DNA of 64,000 bases from Fulvivirga sp. M361 (GTDB taxonomy: Bacteria > Bacteroidota > Bacteroidia > Cytophagales > Cyclobacteriaceae). Positions 9,283-18,630 of this stretch are shown piece by piece; within the stretch, counting starts at the first letter, position 1; each line of letters starts with the position of its first letter. The position numbers were made by a program, and so were the translations under genes. Location of the stretch: the NCBI RefSeq assembly GCF_007097395.1, contig NZ_VKDC01000009.1:124001-188000 (forward strand), given 5' to 3'. The notes below the pieces were generated by a model. That model worked only from the letters and a program-made list of their open reading frames with translations, was not told the origin of the DNA and did no database searches.

Positions 9283-9390
9283 TTTCAGCATATGAACAAA
9301 GGGGTTGTTATGTCAATAATCAGGTAATTGTCTTGAAGCCGATAAACATATGCACGAGGAATAGCGTTGACTGCATTAAATAAAGATGTT

Positions 9391-10050
9391 ATGAACAAAT
9401 TAAGATTTTTACTCATCCCGGCTTTCTGTTTACTTTTTGCCAGCTGCTCAGGGGGCAATCAAAATACTGCACAAACAGTTGTTCCGATAAGCGCTGAACA
9501 CGCTGAGAAGCTGGATACGGCTTATTTTGCCAGTGGATGTTTCTGGTGTACGGAAGCGGTATTTGAGCGAGTTAAAGGAGTTTATGACGTAGTGTCGGGC
9601 TATAGCGGAGGGAAGGAAAAGAACCCGACCTATCGGCAAGTGAGTGCAGGCATTACCAGTCATGCGGAAGCCGTAAGAGTGTTATATGATCCGCAAGAGG
9701 TGTCCTACACTTCTTTAGTGGAAATCTTTTTTGGTTCGCACGATCCAACTACGCTGAACCGTCAGGGTCCGGATGTGGGTACCCAGTACAGGTCTGCTAT
9801 TTATTATTCGAACAGCCATGAAAAGCAGATTGCTGAAAAGATCAAAAGTGAATTAGACGATAAGGGAACGTTTTCCAACCCTATCGTTACCGAGATCACC
9901 GCGTTTAGTTCATTCTATGATGCAGAAGATTATCATCAGAATTATTATGAACTCAACCCTAATCAGCCGTACATTCTTTCAGTATCTAAACCCAAGGTAG
10001 AAAAATTCAAAAAAGCCTTTAAAAATCGACTGAAAGAGGCTTATAAATAG
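9391..10050 (+). CDS. msrA: peptide-methionine (S)-S-oxide reductase MsrA, exported lipoprotein form
   Basis: From the ATG at 9391 the protein has 219 residues. A TTG eight codons upstream is less likely because the lipoprotein signal peptide begins at this Met. Residues 1-19 form an SPII signal ending in the lipobox FASC. The catalytic motif GCFWC has its reactive cysteine at residue 50, and GSHDPTTLNRQGPDVGTQYRS is present in shorter, recognisable pieces. MsrA reduces methionine-S-sulfoxide in damaged proteins. The lipobox suggests action in the periplasm or outer membrane, as for exported Msr proteins in other Bacteroidota. No MsrB domain is fused. Confidence 0.93.
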   Translation: MNKLRFLLIPAFCLLFASCSGGNQNTAQTVVPISAEHAEKLDTAYFASGCFWCTEAVFERVKGVYDVVSGYSGGKEKNPTYRQVSAGITSHAEAVRVLYDPQEVSYTSLVEIFFGSHDPTTLNRQGPDVGTQYRSAIYYSNSHEKQIAEKIKSELDDKGTFSNPIVTEITAFSSFYDAEDYHQNYYELNPNQPYILSVSKPKVEKFKKAFKNRLKEAYK

Positions 10051-10095
10051 ACATAAACCGCTGGTTTTTTGTTAAATTAATAAAAAACATAGCGT

Positions 10096-11943
10096 GTGAC
10101 TTTAGAACTACAACCTCGACAAAATCATCTGAGACAACCCCGTTCATTACAAGGCGCTTATCTTGTAGAAACAGCTTGGGAAGTATGTAATCAGATGGGT
10201 GGTATATACACCGTAATCAGATCAAAAGTGCCAGCAATGACCGCTCAGTGGGGGGAGCGCTACTGTTTGTTGGGACCTATCGTTAATCAGGATGTGAGTG
10301 CTGAATTTGATCCTGTTGATGATCTTTCCGGACCTTATGGAAGTGCCGTAAAGAAGATGAGAAAAATGGGGTATCAGGTCGAGTTTGGAACCTGGCTCGT
10401 AACGGGCCGGCCACTTGCCGTACTATTGCATGTAAAAGACCTGGAACCCAAAGCGTATGAGATCAGGCAAAGGCTCTTTACAGATCACAAGATCAATCTC
10501 TACCATGATGACCTGCTTCAGAACCAGGTGGTGTGTTTTTCAGAGCTTTGCACCATTTTTTTCACCCTTTTGGCGAAAGAAATGAACGCGATTAATAAAC
10601 CTGTTATTGCTCATTTCCATGAGTGGATGGCATCTGTGCCAATACTTGATATAAAAAGCAGAAAACTGCCCATTAAAACGGTTTTCACAACACATGCCAC
10701 ATCGCTTGGCCGTTACATTGCGATGAATGACGAGCATTTTTATTCCTCCTTAAGTAAATACAACTGGAGTCAACAGGCTGAATATTTTCATATTCTTCCA
10801 TTGGCCGAAATAGAAAGATACAGTGCACAAAAATGTGATGTACTTACGACGGTCAGTGATGTCACAGCGAAAGAGTGTAAAGAATTTCTAGGGCATGAGC
10901 CCGATGTGATCACACCTAACGGCCTGAACATAGAACGATTTGTTGCTACCCATGAGGTACAGAACTTACATCAGCAATACAAGTCTGAAATACACGAATT
11001 TGTTATGGGTCACTTTTTTCACAGTTCTCCTTTTGACTTGGACAATACCTTGTACTTTTTCACCTCAGGGCGATATGAGTATAAAAACAAAGGATACGAT
11101 ATTACCCTGGAGGCCTTGACCATACTCAATACTATGTTGAAGAAGGCCAAAAGGAAGCAGACAGTGGTGATGTTTTTCATTACCAAGCGACCTGTGTGGT
11201 CCATTAACCCTGTAGTGCTACAATCGCGAGGTGTGATGGGTGAGATCCGTAATACCTGCGAAGATATTGAAAGCCAGATAGGAAAGCGTATGTTTTATGC
11301 GGCAGCCAGTGAACAACGTAATCTCAAACTTCCGGATCTTAACAATATGGTGGATGACCATTTGAGACTCAAATTTCGAAGAATACTGCAGTCATGGAAG
11401 TCGGATGCATGGCCTATTGTAGTAACCCATAACCTTAAAGACGACAATAACGATGAGATTCTCGGTTACCTGAGAAATGCTCCATTAGTCAATAACCCGC
11501 TGGATAAAGTAAAAGTGGTATACCACCCGGATTTTATAGATACTACTAACCCTCTTTTTGGTATAGACTATGGTGAATTCGTGCGAGGATGCCATCTGGG
11601 AATATTCCCCAGTTTTTATGAACCATGGGGCTATACACCGCTGGAATGTCTGGCCAGAGGTGTACCTGCTATTACATCTGATTACTCAGGTTTTGGAGAC
11701 TTTGTTGGAAGATATTATCCTGATCATGAACAGTATGGGGCTTATCTTCTGCATCGTCATGCCCGTAAGCCGTCAGCAGTGGCCAAAGACCTGGCCATCA
11801 AAATGTTTAACTTTGCAGATTTAACACGCCGTGAACGTATGCAACAAAGAAATAAAGCAGAAGATCTTGCGGAAAATTTTGACTGGACAAACCTGGTGGC
11901 GTATTATAACAATGCACATGAAAAAGCACTAATCAGCACATAG
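10096..11943 (+). CDS. glycogen synthase, GT3 (eukaryote-like) family
   Basis: The 615-residue protein has the GT3 N-terminal block LVETAWEVCNQMGGIYTVI with the UDP-glucose contact region. It also carries HFHEWMASVP, TTHATSLGRY and the C-terminal block GVPAITSDYSGFGDF that marks animal and fungal glycogen synthases rather than bacterial GlgA (GT5). It should elongate alpha-1,4-glucan from a nucleotide-sugar donor in the cytosol. The start is a GTG at 10096, which lies 46 bp after msrA. The GT3 type is known in Bacteroidota. No branching enzyme or glycogen phosphorylase is nearby. Confidence 0.9.
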   Translation: MTLELQPRQNHLRQPRSLQGAYLVETAWEVCNQMGGIYTVIRSKVPAMTAQWGERYCLLGPIVNQDVSAEFDPVDDLSGPYGSAVKKMRKMGYQVEFGTWLVTGRPLAVLLHVKDLEPKAYEIRQRLFTDHKINLYHDDLLQNQVVCFSELCTIFFTLLAKEMNAINKPVIAHFHEWMASVPILDIKSRKLPIKTVFTTHATSLGRYIAMNDEHFYSSLSKYNWSQQAEYFHILPLAEIERYSAQKCDVLTTVSDVTAKECKEFLGHEPDVITPNGLNIERFVATHEVQNLHQQYKSEIHEFVMGHFFHSSPFDLDNTLYFFTSGRYEYKNKGYDITLEALTILNTMLKKAKRKQTVVMFFITKRPVWSINPVVLQSRGVMGEIRNTCEDIESQIGKRMFYAAASEQRNLKLPDLNNMVDDHLRLKFRRILQSWKSDAWPIVVTHNLKDDNNDEILGYLRNAPLVNNPLDKVKVVYHPDFIDTTNPLFGIDYGEFVRGCHLGIFPSFYEPWGYTPLECLARGVPAITSDYSGFGDFVGRYYPDHEQYGAYLLHRHARKPSAVAKDLAIKMFNFADLTRRERMQQRNKAEDLAENFDWTNLVAYYNNAHEKALIST

Positions 11944-11969
11944 GTTTTACTGATGCTTAGCTCCAGAGG

Positions 11970-13325
11970 TTAGGGATCAACTTCTGCAGAAGAGGGACTG
12001 TTCTCATTAGACAGTAGCAGCCATTCAGAAGGTTTGAAGCGGTGCCATTCAGCTTTTGCCAGGTCATATTCAGGATCGATCAAGGGTTGATATGGTCTGC
12101 CGTTTAAGCTCACTTTACTTTGGGCATGAATGCTAATGTTATCATAGCCTCTGGAGTGAAAATCTTTTTTTAGAATTTGAACAAACTGCCATAGCATATC
12201 TGGCCGCGAAGAGATCACTCGGGCTTGTTTATCTGTTAAATAGTCTTTTGGCCTTACGTTCCAGTCATCCCCGGAATCGTTATCTACCACAATGAAGTTC
12301 ACATAGCCAGCCTTAACTCTTAACATCATATGCCAGGCAAGGCGGTGACCCTCTTCTGTCCAGTTTACATTTCCGGGATACAGCCAGTGCCGCAGTGGTA
12401 ATAAAGATTGAATGATGAGATAGCCACCTAAGACATACATGAGCAAAGGCCTTCTTGGGTACATGTATGGATCTATGGATTTGTCTTTCAGGCTGGATTT
12501 ATTCTTAAAAAACAGGCTTCTTATTACCTCCGGTTCAAAGAAAAATACACCAATGGCAATTCCGAGATAAGGAAAAATACCTACCTGGAAAACAGCAGAA
12601 TTGAATAAGTGGAATAAGACAGAGCCTATGAAAGCATACTTTCTGGTTTTCTTCCAGAGCAGCCCGGGACCTATAAGCAGATCGTACAATATTCCCCCCC
12701 AGGCTACAAAATGCTGGAACCATTCCTGGGCTAAGAGAGGTCCTATGAGCCAGTAATGTTGTTTTGCTCTGAACCATATGCCGATAGGTTTTGCTTCGAT
12801 CCAATCCGGGTACATCTTAGCCACTGAGGCATAAAAATAAACTATGGCCATATTGGCTACGAACAACCAAATACACCACTGCGGACAGGTAAGGCTTTTG
12901 ATTTGTGGATTACGCCTTGCGTCCAATGATGCATATTGATGTGCCGGTACCATCCACATGAGGAAGTTGAGTAACATGAGCAAATAATAGTGATTATTAT
13001 AATGCGTTTTCTGCATTAAATACACTCCTGCCCACATGATAGCATAGGCACCCATGGCCAGTCGGTAACGATAACCTAACATCACCATAATGCCTAATCC
13101 GCCCATTACAACATAATAGAAATACATACCAGAACCCGGTAATGGCTCTAACCATGAAAAATCAATGAACGGGAAGGTATGCTGAGGTTCTATAAACGCC
13201 TTCCTTACCCAGCCGGTTGCTATGGCTCCCCAGGCTTCCAGGCAAAGTAACAGGCCATAAATTATCCGAAAAAAAATAAGAGGACTATTGTCTACCGGTC
13301 GGAAGAGGCGTTCAATAAGGGTCAT
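11970..13325 (-). CDS. HTTM-domain membrane protein (vitamin K-dependent gamma-carboxylase-like)
   Basis: The 451-residue protein opens with the HTTM signature region (FFRIIYGLLLCLEAWGA) and continues with several TM helices to about residue 310. A soluble C-terminal region of about 130 residues follows. HTTM is the membrane domain shared with vertebrate gamma-glutamyl carboxylase. In bacteria it is common, and few members have a known reaction. Its start overlaps the stop of the nitrilase gene by 4 bp (ATGA type), so the two are translationally coupled and probably functionally linked. A role in modifying a small molecule or protein is possible but unproven. Confidence 0.75.
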   Translation of the reverse strand: MTLIERLFRPVDNSPLIFFRIIYGLLLCLEAWGAIATGWVRKAFIEPQHTFPFIDFSWLEPLPGSGMYFYYVVMGGLGIMVMLGYRYRLAMGAYAIMWAGVYLMQKTHYNNHYYLLMLLNFLMWMVPAHQYASLDARRNPQIKSLTCPQWCIWLFVANMAIVYFYASVAKMYPDWIEAKPIGIWFRAKQHYWLIGPLLAQEWFQHFVAWGGILYDLLIGPGLLWKKTRKYAFIGSVLFHLFNSAVFQVGIFPYLGIAIGVFFFEPEVIRSLFFKNKSSLKDKSIDPYMYPRRPLLMYVLGGYLIIQSLLPLRHWLYPGNVNWTEEGHRLAWHMMLRVKAGYVNFIVVDNDSGDDWNVRPKDYLTDKQARVISSRPDMLWQFVQILKKDFHSRGYDNISIHAQSKVSLNGRPYQPLIDPEYDLAKAEWHRFKPSEWLLLSNENSPSSAEVDP

Positions 13326-14251
13326 ATCAGTCTGTCTTTCTTGATTTCCAGGTTAAATACATCGGGTCGTTGGTAGTGTCCGCTGGTATCCAGTGTCATT
13401 TGCTCTTTAATACGCTGGTCCGGATCAATTTCTGCCATGATCAGACCCTCTTTGTTAAAAACGGGAGATACAATATATTCTCCCCTGGGATTAATAATAC
13501 AGCTTCCTCCTGTAAGTACCAGATGCTCTGGATCGTCACCATCTGATATACTTAACGAGGACGGGTAATCACCTGCTTTTAATAACTGACCGGCAGCCAA
13601 GACAAAACATCTCCCTTCAAAAGCATATTGAAGACTGGCAATTTGATGCCTCTCATGTACCGTAGGCCATACGGCTACATGTATATCTTCCGCTGTATCG
13701 TGTAAAACCTGTCGTGTCAGGGGCATCCAGTGTTCCCAACATACCAGTCCACCCACCCTTCCTATATTGGTTTCTACAGCTTGTAACCCATGTGCATCCC
13801 CATGTCCGTAGATCATTTTTTCCGTGTAAGTAGGAACGAGTTTTCTATGATGATTGACCAGGTCTCCCTGATCATTAAATGTTAGTAGAGCATTGAATAC
13901 TGTACCACTTCCTTTACCAGAAGTTATAATTTCATTGACGCCTATTACAATGTTCACAGCGGCCGCCTTGGCCAATTCACCTATTTTAGCAGTTTCAACA
14001 CCTGGTACCGTTATACTACTCTTACGAAGTGCCAGGTAAGCCTCTTTTGTGGGTTCGTGGTCCCATTTTGCTACCTCAGGGCAGTTATCTAACCAGGCAG
14101 GATAACCTGATAGCCACGTTTCCCCGAACACTAACAAATGTATCTTTTCGCCGGCTGCTTTACGTATGATCTCCTCCAGTTTCTTCATACTGGCGGGCAG
14201 GTCCAGATGCACGGATGAATACTGTGCAATAGCTACTTTAACTGTGTTCAT
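13322..14251 (-). CDS. nitrilase-superfamily carbon-nitrogen hydrolase
   Basis: The 309-residue protein has a complete nitrilase triad: Glu44 in VFGETWLSGYP, Lys137 in HHRKLVPTYTE, and Cys171 in GGLVCWEHWMPLTRQ. The WEHWMPL sequence after the cysteine is characteristic of true (branch 1) nitrilases, which convert nitriles to acids plus ammonia, rather than amidases or carbamoylputrescine hydrolases. The substrate cannot be deduced. It is the first gene of a two-gene unit with the HTTM protein and is divergent from the 89-aa gene at 14324. Confidence 0.87.
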   Translation of the reverse strand: MNTVKVAIAQYSSVHLDLPASMKKLEEIIRKAAGEKIHLLVFGETWLSGYPAWLDNCPEVAKWDHEPTKEAYLALRKSSITVPGVETAKIGELAKAAAVNIVIGVNEIITSGKGSGTVFNALLTFNDQGDLVNHHRKLVPTYTEKMIYGHGDAHGLQAVETNIGRVGGLVCWEHWMPLTRQVLHDTAEDIHVAVWPTVHERHQIASLQYAFEGRCFVLAAGQLLKAGDYPSSLSISDGDDPEHLVLTGGSCIINPRGEYIVSPVFNKEGLIMAEIDPDQRIKEQMTLDTSGHYQRPDVFNLEIKKDRLI

Positions 14252-14323
14252 AGCTTAAAAATCAACTTTTCCACCCGGATTTGTGTTAATTGATTACAGA
14301 TTTTTTAATTTTTTCAGTTAGCA

Positions 14324-14593
14324 ATGAACAAGATGGACAGGATACAAACTGTGGAAACAACATTCAAATTGACGTATACCCCTGAACAGTACGACAAAGC
14401 GGTGGCTTACATTGAAGATATGAAAAAACACCCTAAACGTATTTTTTGGTTAGGTAAGAAGGGGAAAACGGATGAGGAACTCATTTATTCACACATTGCA
14501 CATCGGATACTTTCTGGGTTTTACAATAATTATGACCCTACCTTTGCACGTCAGCAGATTATGGATATGACGAATAGAAAAGTATTGGATTAG
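14324..14593 (+). CDS. hypothetical protein, 89 aa
   Basis: A small basic protein without signal peptide or TM segment. It starts with an amphipathic strand (VETTFKLTYTPEQYDKAVAY) and has a lysine-rich centre. I do not recognise the family. It is divergent from the nitrilase gene (72 bp apart) and convergent with the barrel protein gene, with only 9 bp between stops. Confidence 0.55.
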   Translation: MNKMDRIQTVETTFKLTYTPEQYDKAVAYIEDMKKHPKRIFWLGKKGKTDEELIYSHIAHRILSGFYNNYDPTFARQQIMDMTNRKVLD

Positions 14594-14602
14594 TCAGGTG
14601 AA

Positions 14603-15250
14603 TCAAAACTTTACACCCAGATCAATGCCCACATAATCATTTTTTAGTGTGAGGTCTGTATCCAATGGAGCCTGGTCACTGACAACGTTTAGCAGACCGC
14701 GGTTGTAAGTAAACCCTCCAAAGATCGTTGTATTCACACCGAGCCGGTACTCCAACCCTATTCCTGCCAGTAAAGACGAATCGAAAAATTTGAAATTATC
14801 CACCAGGAAATTCGCCTTGTCTTTTGCCTCTTCTTCAATATTGAATTCCATGGTAGTCCCTAATTTGAAATAGATCTTTTTATCGATGCTGATCTCATTC
14901 GTAAATAACTTTAGCGCTAAGGGTACACGTAAGTATTGAAGCTTGTATGTTTCACGTATAGGTGTCCCTGCATCACCTGGTCGACTGGCTTCTATTCCTG
15001 CTCTTTTCGAGACAAAAAGCAACCCTGAACTGAAGTAGTAGTTCTCCTTTATCTGCACATCTATGATGGGCCCAAAAGCAAAGCGCAAACCGGTACCATT
15101 CGTTTCAATATTCAGCGTATCAGAGTCTGCTGTAATTCTGTTAGTGCTTAATATCGGCGTCATCTGTAAGCCTATCTTAAACTGAGCAAGCGAACCGCCA
15201 GCTAAGAATAAGAGCATACCCGTCAACAGCATATATTTTCTCATGAGCAT
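14603..15250 (-). CDS. outer-membrane beta-barrel protein (PorT/OmpW-like)
   Basis: A 215-residue protein with an N-terminal signal peptide (KYMLLTGMLLFLAGGSLAQ) and a C-terminus ending in VGIDLGVKF, an aromatic terminal residue typical for outer-membrane barrels inserted by BamA. Alternating hydrophobic strands and short Gly/Asn turns are visible throughout (GLEYRLGVNTTIFGGFTYN). This places it in the large outer-membrane beta-barrel group of Bacteroidota (PF13568-like). The start may be the ATG at 15250 or at 15244. It is divergent from gldB with about 60 bp between starts. Confidence 0.8.
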   Translation of the reverse strand: MLMRKYMLLTGMLLFLAGGSLAQFKIGLQMTPILSTNRITADSDTLNIETNGTGLRFAFGPIIDVQIKENYYFSSGLLFVSKRAGIEASRPGDAGTPIRETYKLQYLRVPLALKLFTNEISIDKKIYFKLGTTMEFNIEEEAKDKANFLVDNFKFFDSSLLAGIGLEYRLGVNTTIFGGFTYNRGLLNVVSDQAPLDTDLTLKNDYVGIDLGVKF

Positions 15251-15311
15251 TAAATTTATTTACCTTAGAGCAAAATTAAATTAGTCTGTTACAAATTAAG
15301 TGAATAGTTTG

Positions 15312-16328
15312 ATGACTCGAAAAGTACACTACTTTATACTTGCCGCTCTTATTGGCTTTCTCTCCTTTTGGTCATGTCAAACCTCTGACTATAACGAATG
15401 TGTTTATCAACCTGATATATCCGGTCACGAAATTCAGCTGGAAGTGGAGGAGCTTCATAAAAAGCTTTTGAACGTTGAAAGCAAAGATGAGCTACAGACA
15501 TTTCTAAAGACTTATCCTATTATTAGCGCTGTTTTCCTTCAGAGCCGTAATTATCCCAGTGAAGAGGTAATGGTAGACGAGCTGTTCAAAAGGTTCACCA
15601 ACCCGCAAATTGCTGTTTTGGATGGTGAGATAGACCGTGTTTTTGGAGATTTGTCAACCCTTAAGAGTGAACTGAACAGTGCTTTTAGCCATTTAAGGTA
15701 TTATTATCCTGATGTACCACTTCCCAAAGTGCAGACAGTGGCTACAGGATTGATGAATGACCTGTATGTTTCGGATTCCTTAATCATCATCGGCCTGGAC
15801 TATTATTTAGGCGAGGGTGCAAAATATCGACCCATCAATATGTTCAACTACATTCTGAGGCGTTATGCTTCCGAATATATTGTACCATCTATCATGCTGT
15901 TATATGGTATTTCACCCACTTTTAATGTGACGGATGTTTCTGACAACACTATTCTGGCAGAGATGGTATCCTATGGCAAATCATTTTACTTTGCAAAACA
16001 AATGATGCCTTGCACTCCTGACAGTATTATGATATGGTACACAGGGGAAGAAATGGCGGGAGTGCGTGAGAATGCTGCTATTATCTGGACACATTTTGTA
16101 GAAAATGAGCTGCTCTTTGAAACTAATCATGAAGTAAAACGAAAATATATTGAAGATAGACCGAAAACTTATGATATTGGTGATAAAGCGCCGGGACGAA
16201 TTGGGACGTGGTTAGGGTGGCAGATTGTACAGGCTTATATGAAAAAGCAAGAAAATATTTCATTACCTGAACTTATGGAAACGAAAGAACCCCAGGCGAT
16301 CTTTAATGCATCAAAATACAGACCTTGA
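15312..16328 (+). CDS. gldB: gliding motility-associated lipoprotein GldB
   Basis: The ATG at 15312 follows an upstream in-frame GTG at 15300. It begins an SPII signal peptide ending in the lipobox SFWSC. The 338-residue product has GldB features: the helical N-terminal region (DELFKRFTNPQI), LIIIGLDYYLGEGAKYRP, RRYASEYIVPSI and DKAPGRIGTWLGWQIVQAYM near the end. GldB is a cell-envelope lipoprotein required for gliding in Flavobacterium and is also present in non-gliding relatives. It is followed by coaX with 2 bp between, an arrangement that suggests one operon. The other gliding genes are not in this window. Confidence 0.87.
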   Translation: MTRKVHYFILAALIGFLSFWSCQTSDYNECVYQPDISGHEIQLEVEELHKKLLNVESKDELQTFLKTYPIISAVFLQSRNYPSEEVMVDELFKRFTNPQIAVLDGEIDRVFGDLSTLKSELNSAFSHLRYYYPDVPLPKVQTVATGLMNDLYVSDSLIIIGLDYYLGEGAKYRPINMFNYILRRYASEYIVPSIMLLYGISPTFNVTDVSDNTILAEMVSYGKSFYFAKQMMPCTPDSIMIWYTGEEMAGVRENAAIIWTHFVENELLFETNHEVKRKYIEDRPKTYDIGDKAPGRIGTWLGWQIVQAYMKKQENISLPELMETKEPQAIFNASKYRP

Positions 16329-16330
16329 TT

Positions 16331-17074
16331 ATGTTATTAGCTGTTGATATCGGTAATTCAAATGTTACTTTCGGTCTTTATGACGGAAAGTGGAAAGAAA
16401 CCTGGCGTACCAATTCGAAGTACCATGCCCAGGAACAACTTAACAACCTGTTAAATAATCACCTCCATGGATTGCCAGTGACGGATATCGTTATAAGTAG
16501 TGTGGTGCCAGTCTTCACAAAAGCGGTGGAAAAGCAACTTGCCTATAAATTTGAAGCTAGTCCGTACGTTGTAGGTCCTGACAGCTATTCAAAGTTACCA
16601 CTGAAAGTATTAGAGCCTTCACGTATTGGGAGTGACCTGGTAGCAGATGCCATGGCGGCACACCAACTATTTCAAAAAGACTGTATAGTCGTAGACTTCG
16701 GTACTGCACTTACCTTCACCATTATTTCAAAAAGCGAGATTTTGGGCGTGAACATAGCTCCAGGTCTTAAAGTGGCCATGACAGCGCTTGCCTCGAATAC
16801 GGCCAGGTTGAGTGAGATACCCTTGGAGTTACCGGAATCAGTTATAGGAAAAGATACCACCACCGCGATACAATCGGGTATTTTATGGGGTTACGTGGGT
16901 TTGGTAGAAGGGATGATCCAACGGATAGAAAAAGAATTAGGCGCTGAACTAAAGGTAGTGGCAACCGGAGGGCTTTCCGAAGTGCTTAATCCTTTACATG
17001 ATCGTTTTGATATGGTCGAGCCTAATCTAACGTTGGAAGGTATGAGGCAAATCTATAATTTCAACCAAAAGTAA
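16331..17074 (+). CDS. coaX: type III pantothenate kinase CoaX
   Basis: The ATG at 16331 gives a 247-residue protein with the ASKHA-fold phosphate motif DIGNSNVTFGL at residues 6-16. Other type III blocks are GSDLVADAMAAH, VVDFGTALTFT and GLKVAMTALASNTARLSEI. It phosphorylates pantothenate in the first step of coenzyme A synthesis, needs a monovalent cation and is not inhibited by CoA. It follows gldB with 2 bp between, so both are likely co-transcribed. Confidence 0.93.
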   Translation: MLLAVDIGNSNVTFGLYDGKWKETWRTNSKYHAQEQLNNLLNNHLHGLPVTDIVISSVVPVFTKAVEKQLAYKFEASPYVVGPDSYSKLPLKVLEPSRIGSDLVADAMAAHQLFQKDCIVVDFGTALTFTIISKSEILGVNIAPGLKVAMTALASNTARLSEIPLELPESVIGKDTTTAIQSGILWGYVGLVEGMIQRIEKELGAELKVVATGGLSEVLNPLHDRFDMVEPNLTLEGMRQIYNFNQK

Positions 17075-17124
17075 AGCCAGAAGGCCTTGGTCCAACCCTT
17101 ACACCCAATACTTAAGAAAGGCCA

Positions 17125-17136
17125 AAGTTTGTAACT
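17125..17136 (+). repeat. orphan copy of the AAGTTTGTAACT motif
   Basis: AAGTTTGTAACT is identical to the left end motif of the broken transposase element at 42480-42491 and matches the right end (43045-43056, opposite orientation) at 11 of 12 bases. Here no transposase is present. The surrounding bases can pair (GCCAGA near 17077 with TCTGGC near 17136), which would be compatible with a REP-like solitary repeat. Confidence 0.35.
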
Positions 17137-17498
17137 CTGGCAGTAAAAAAATATCACTCGATTGTTTATAAAAACACCTTATTGGACATGCTATATTTGT
17201 AATATTTTGCTATTATTCATTGTATTTTCCGCCCAAAATTAAAAAAATGTAACAACTTTGTAGTGGGAAACTGCTTGATCCTACAAATTTTACCTCTGAT
17301 ATATAGCATATTAATAAATTCAACAGATTGATAATAGAGCTAACCTTACCAGCGTATTTTTCAACTCTTATTTTCTTAAAACTTCGGATCACCTAAGCCT
17401 TAAATTTACAATACCCGACAATTGAATCTCTCTTTGCCAAAGAGGAGGTTGGATTGTATCAAATTGTTTATAGAGCCAACAAAAAGTTATCTATAGTG
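17137..17498. other. intergenic region ahead of the RHS operon
   Basis: About 360 AT-rich bases with no gene. A near-consensus -7 box (CAACTTTG, 17253-17260) lies about 240 bp upstream of the first gene of the long operon. The region is the best candidate for its promoter. Confidence 0.4.
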
Positions 17499-18617
17499 AT
17501 GAAGGCTACAAAACTACCCTCAGTGATCGTTGTAGGCTGTATAGTTTTACTGATCACTCATGAAAGCTACGGTCAGATATCATCCAAAGATGTAGACCTC
17601 AAATTTGACCCTCCAAAAGAGGTCAGAACCCATAAGGTATATGACAGCCTTAACACTCTTCAGCAAAAGGAAATAATACCATTACCTAAAGACAGTATTC
17701 AACACCTGATGACAGGTGGCCGGAGAATATATTCGGAAAAAACCTTAAAGCACTTTTATGATTCTTTGCTGCGCCTGGGTTTAATAACCCCTGATTTAAT
17801 GAACAAAAAAACAGAGGTCACGGAACAGCAGCTTGTCGATGAGATCAACAGGAGAGTTGTTGAGCGTGATGATTATAACAATTCAAGGGTAACCATAGAT
17901 AATGCCGGTCAGCTAGTTAAAACAAATGAACAACATTGGCTGGACCAAGGCTCAGAAATTGCTGATCTGTCCAATGTGCAACTGCCTACTCAGGAATTGT
18001 CAGGGTTAAAACCACTGGCAAGGCAAATGATCCGGACAGAGCACCTGCATGCTATTGACAGTCTTCGTAAAGTGAATCTTAAAAAGAAAGCAATTTCTTT
18101 GAAAGAAGAACAGGTCACCCAACGTTTGAAAGTATCGAAACTGGCAGAAAAGCCTGGTTTTTGGCAAAGAACATATATCGAGGCAATACTCGGTTTCTCC
18201 CATCAAAATGGGGAAGTCAATCTTTCACAAGTCTCTCCCACGCTGGGCTTCCACTTCTTAAAAGACTTGTCTCTGGGCCTAGGGCCAAATTTCCGGTTCG
18301 ATCCTTCTTCGGATCTGGATGACGTAACTACACTGGGATTAAGATCATTTGTCAAAGCCGAATTTCTTGATCAAAAAGGTTATCTCCAGTTTGAAAACGT
18401 AGTTGACAATGGTATTAAAAATACAGAAGATAATCATGGTGTTCGTCATAATCCAATGATCGGAGGTGGTTACCTGCTGGGTTTATCACGATCATGGGCA
18501 TTGAATTTTGCCTTGTTTTACCAATTAACACATGACCGTCCTGAGCCACGGGCCTCTTCACCATTTGTATTTCGTATTGGTATAAGCTCAATAAAACCTC
18601 AAAATCAGAAAAGATAG
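17499..18617 (+). CDS. exported protein with C-terminal barrel-like region, first gene of the RHS operon
   Basis: The ATG at 17499 begins a hydrophobic leader (VIVVGCIVLLITHESYGQ). The middle (about residues 30-220) is charged and helical. From about residue 225 the sequence becomes strand-like and rich in Gly and aromatics (AILGFSHQNGEVNLSQV; SLGLGPNFRF; LNFALFYQLTH), ending in VFRIGISSIKPQNQKR. This suggests a small outer-membrane barrel or barrel-associated domain tethered by a periplasmic helical part. No named family is recognised. The next gene starts 13 bp downstream. Its place at the head of the operon suggests an envelope role in displaying or exporting the giant proteins encoded downstream. 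Confidence 0.65.
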   Translation: MKATKLPSVIVVGCIVLLITHESYGQISSKDVDLKFDPPKEVRTHKVYDSLNTLQQKEIIPLPKDSIQHLMTGGRRIYSEKTLKHFYDSLLRLGLITPDLMNKKTEVTEQQLVDEINRRVVERDDYNNSRVTIDNAGQLVKTNEQHWLDQGSEIADLSNVQLPTQELSGLKPLARQMIRTEHLHAIDSLRKVNLKKKAISLKEEQVTQRLKVSKLAEKPGFWQRTYIEAILGFSHQNGEVNLSQVSPTLGFHFLKDLSLGLGPNFRFDPSSDLDDVTTLGLRSFVKAEFLDQKGYLQFENVVDNGIKNTEDNHGVRHNPMIGGGYLLGLSRSWALNFALFYQLTHDRPEPRASSPFVFRIGISSIKPQNQKR

Positions 18618-18630
18618 AATCAGCCAACCC

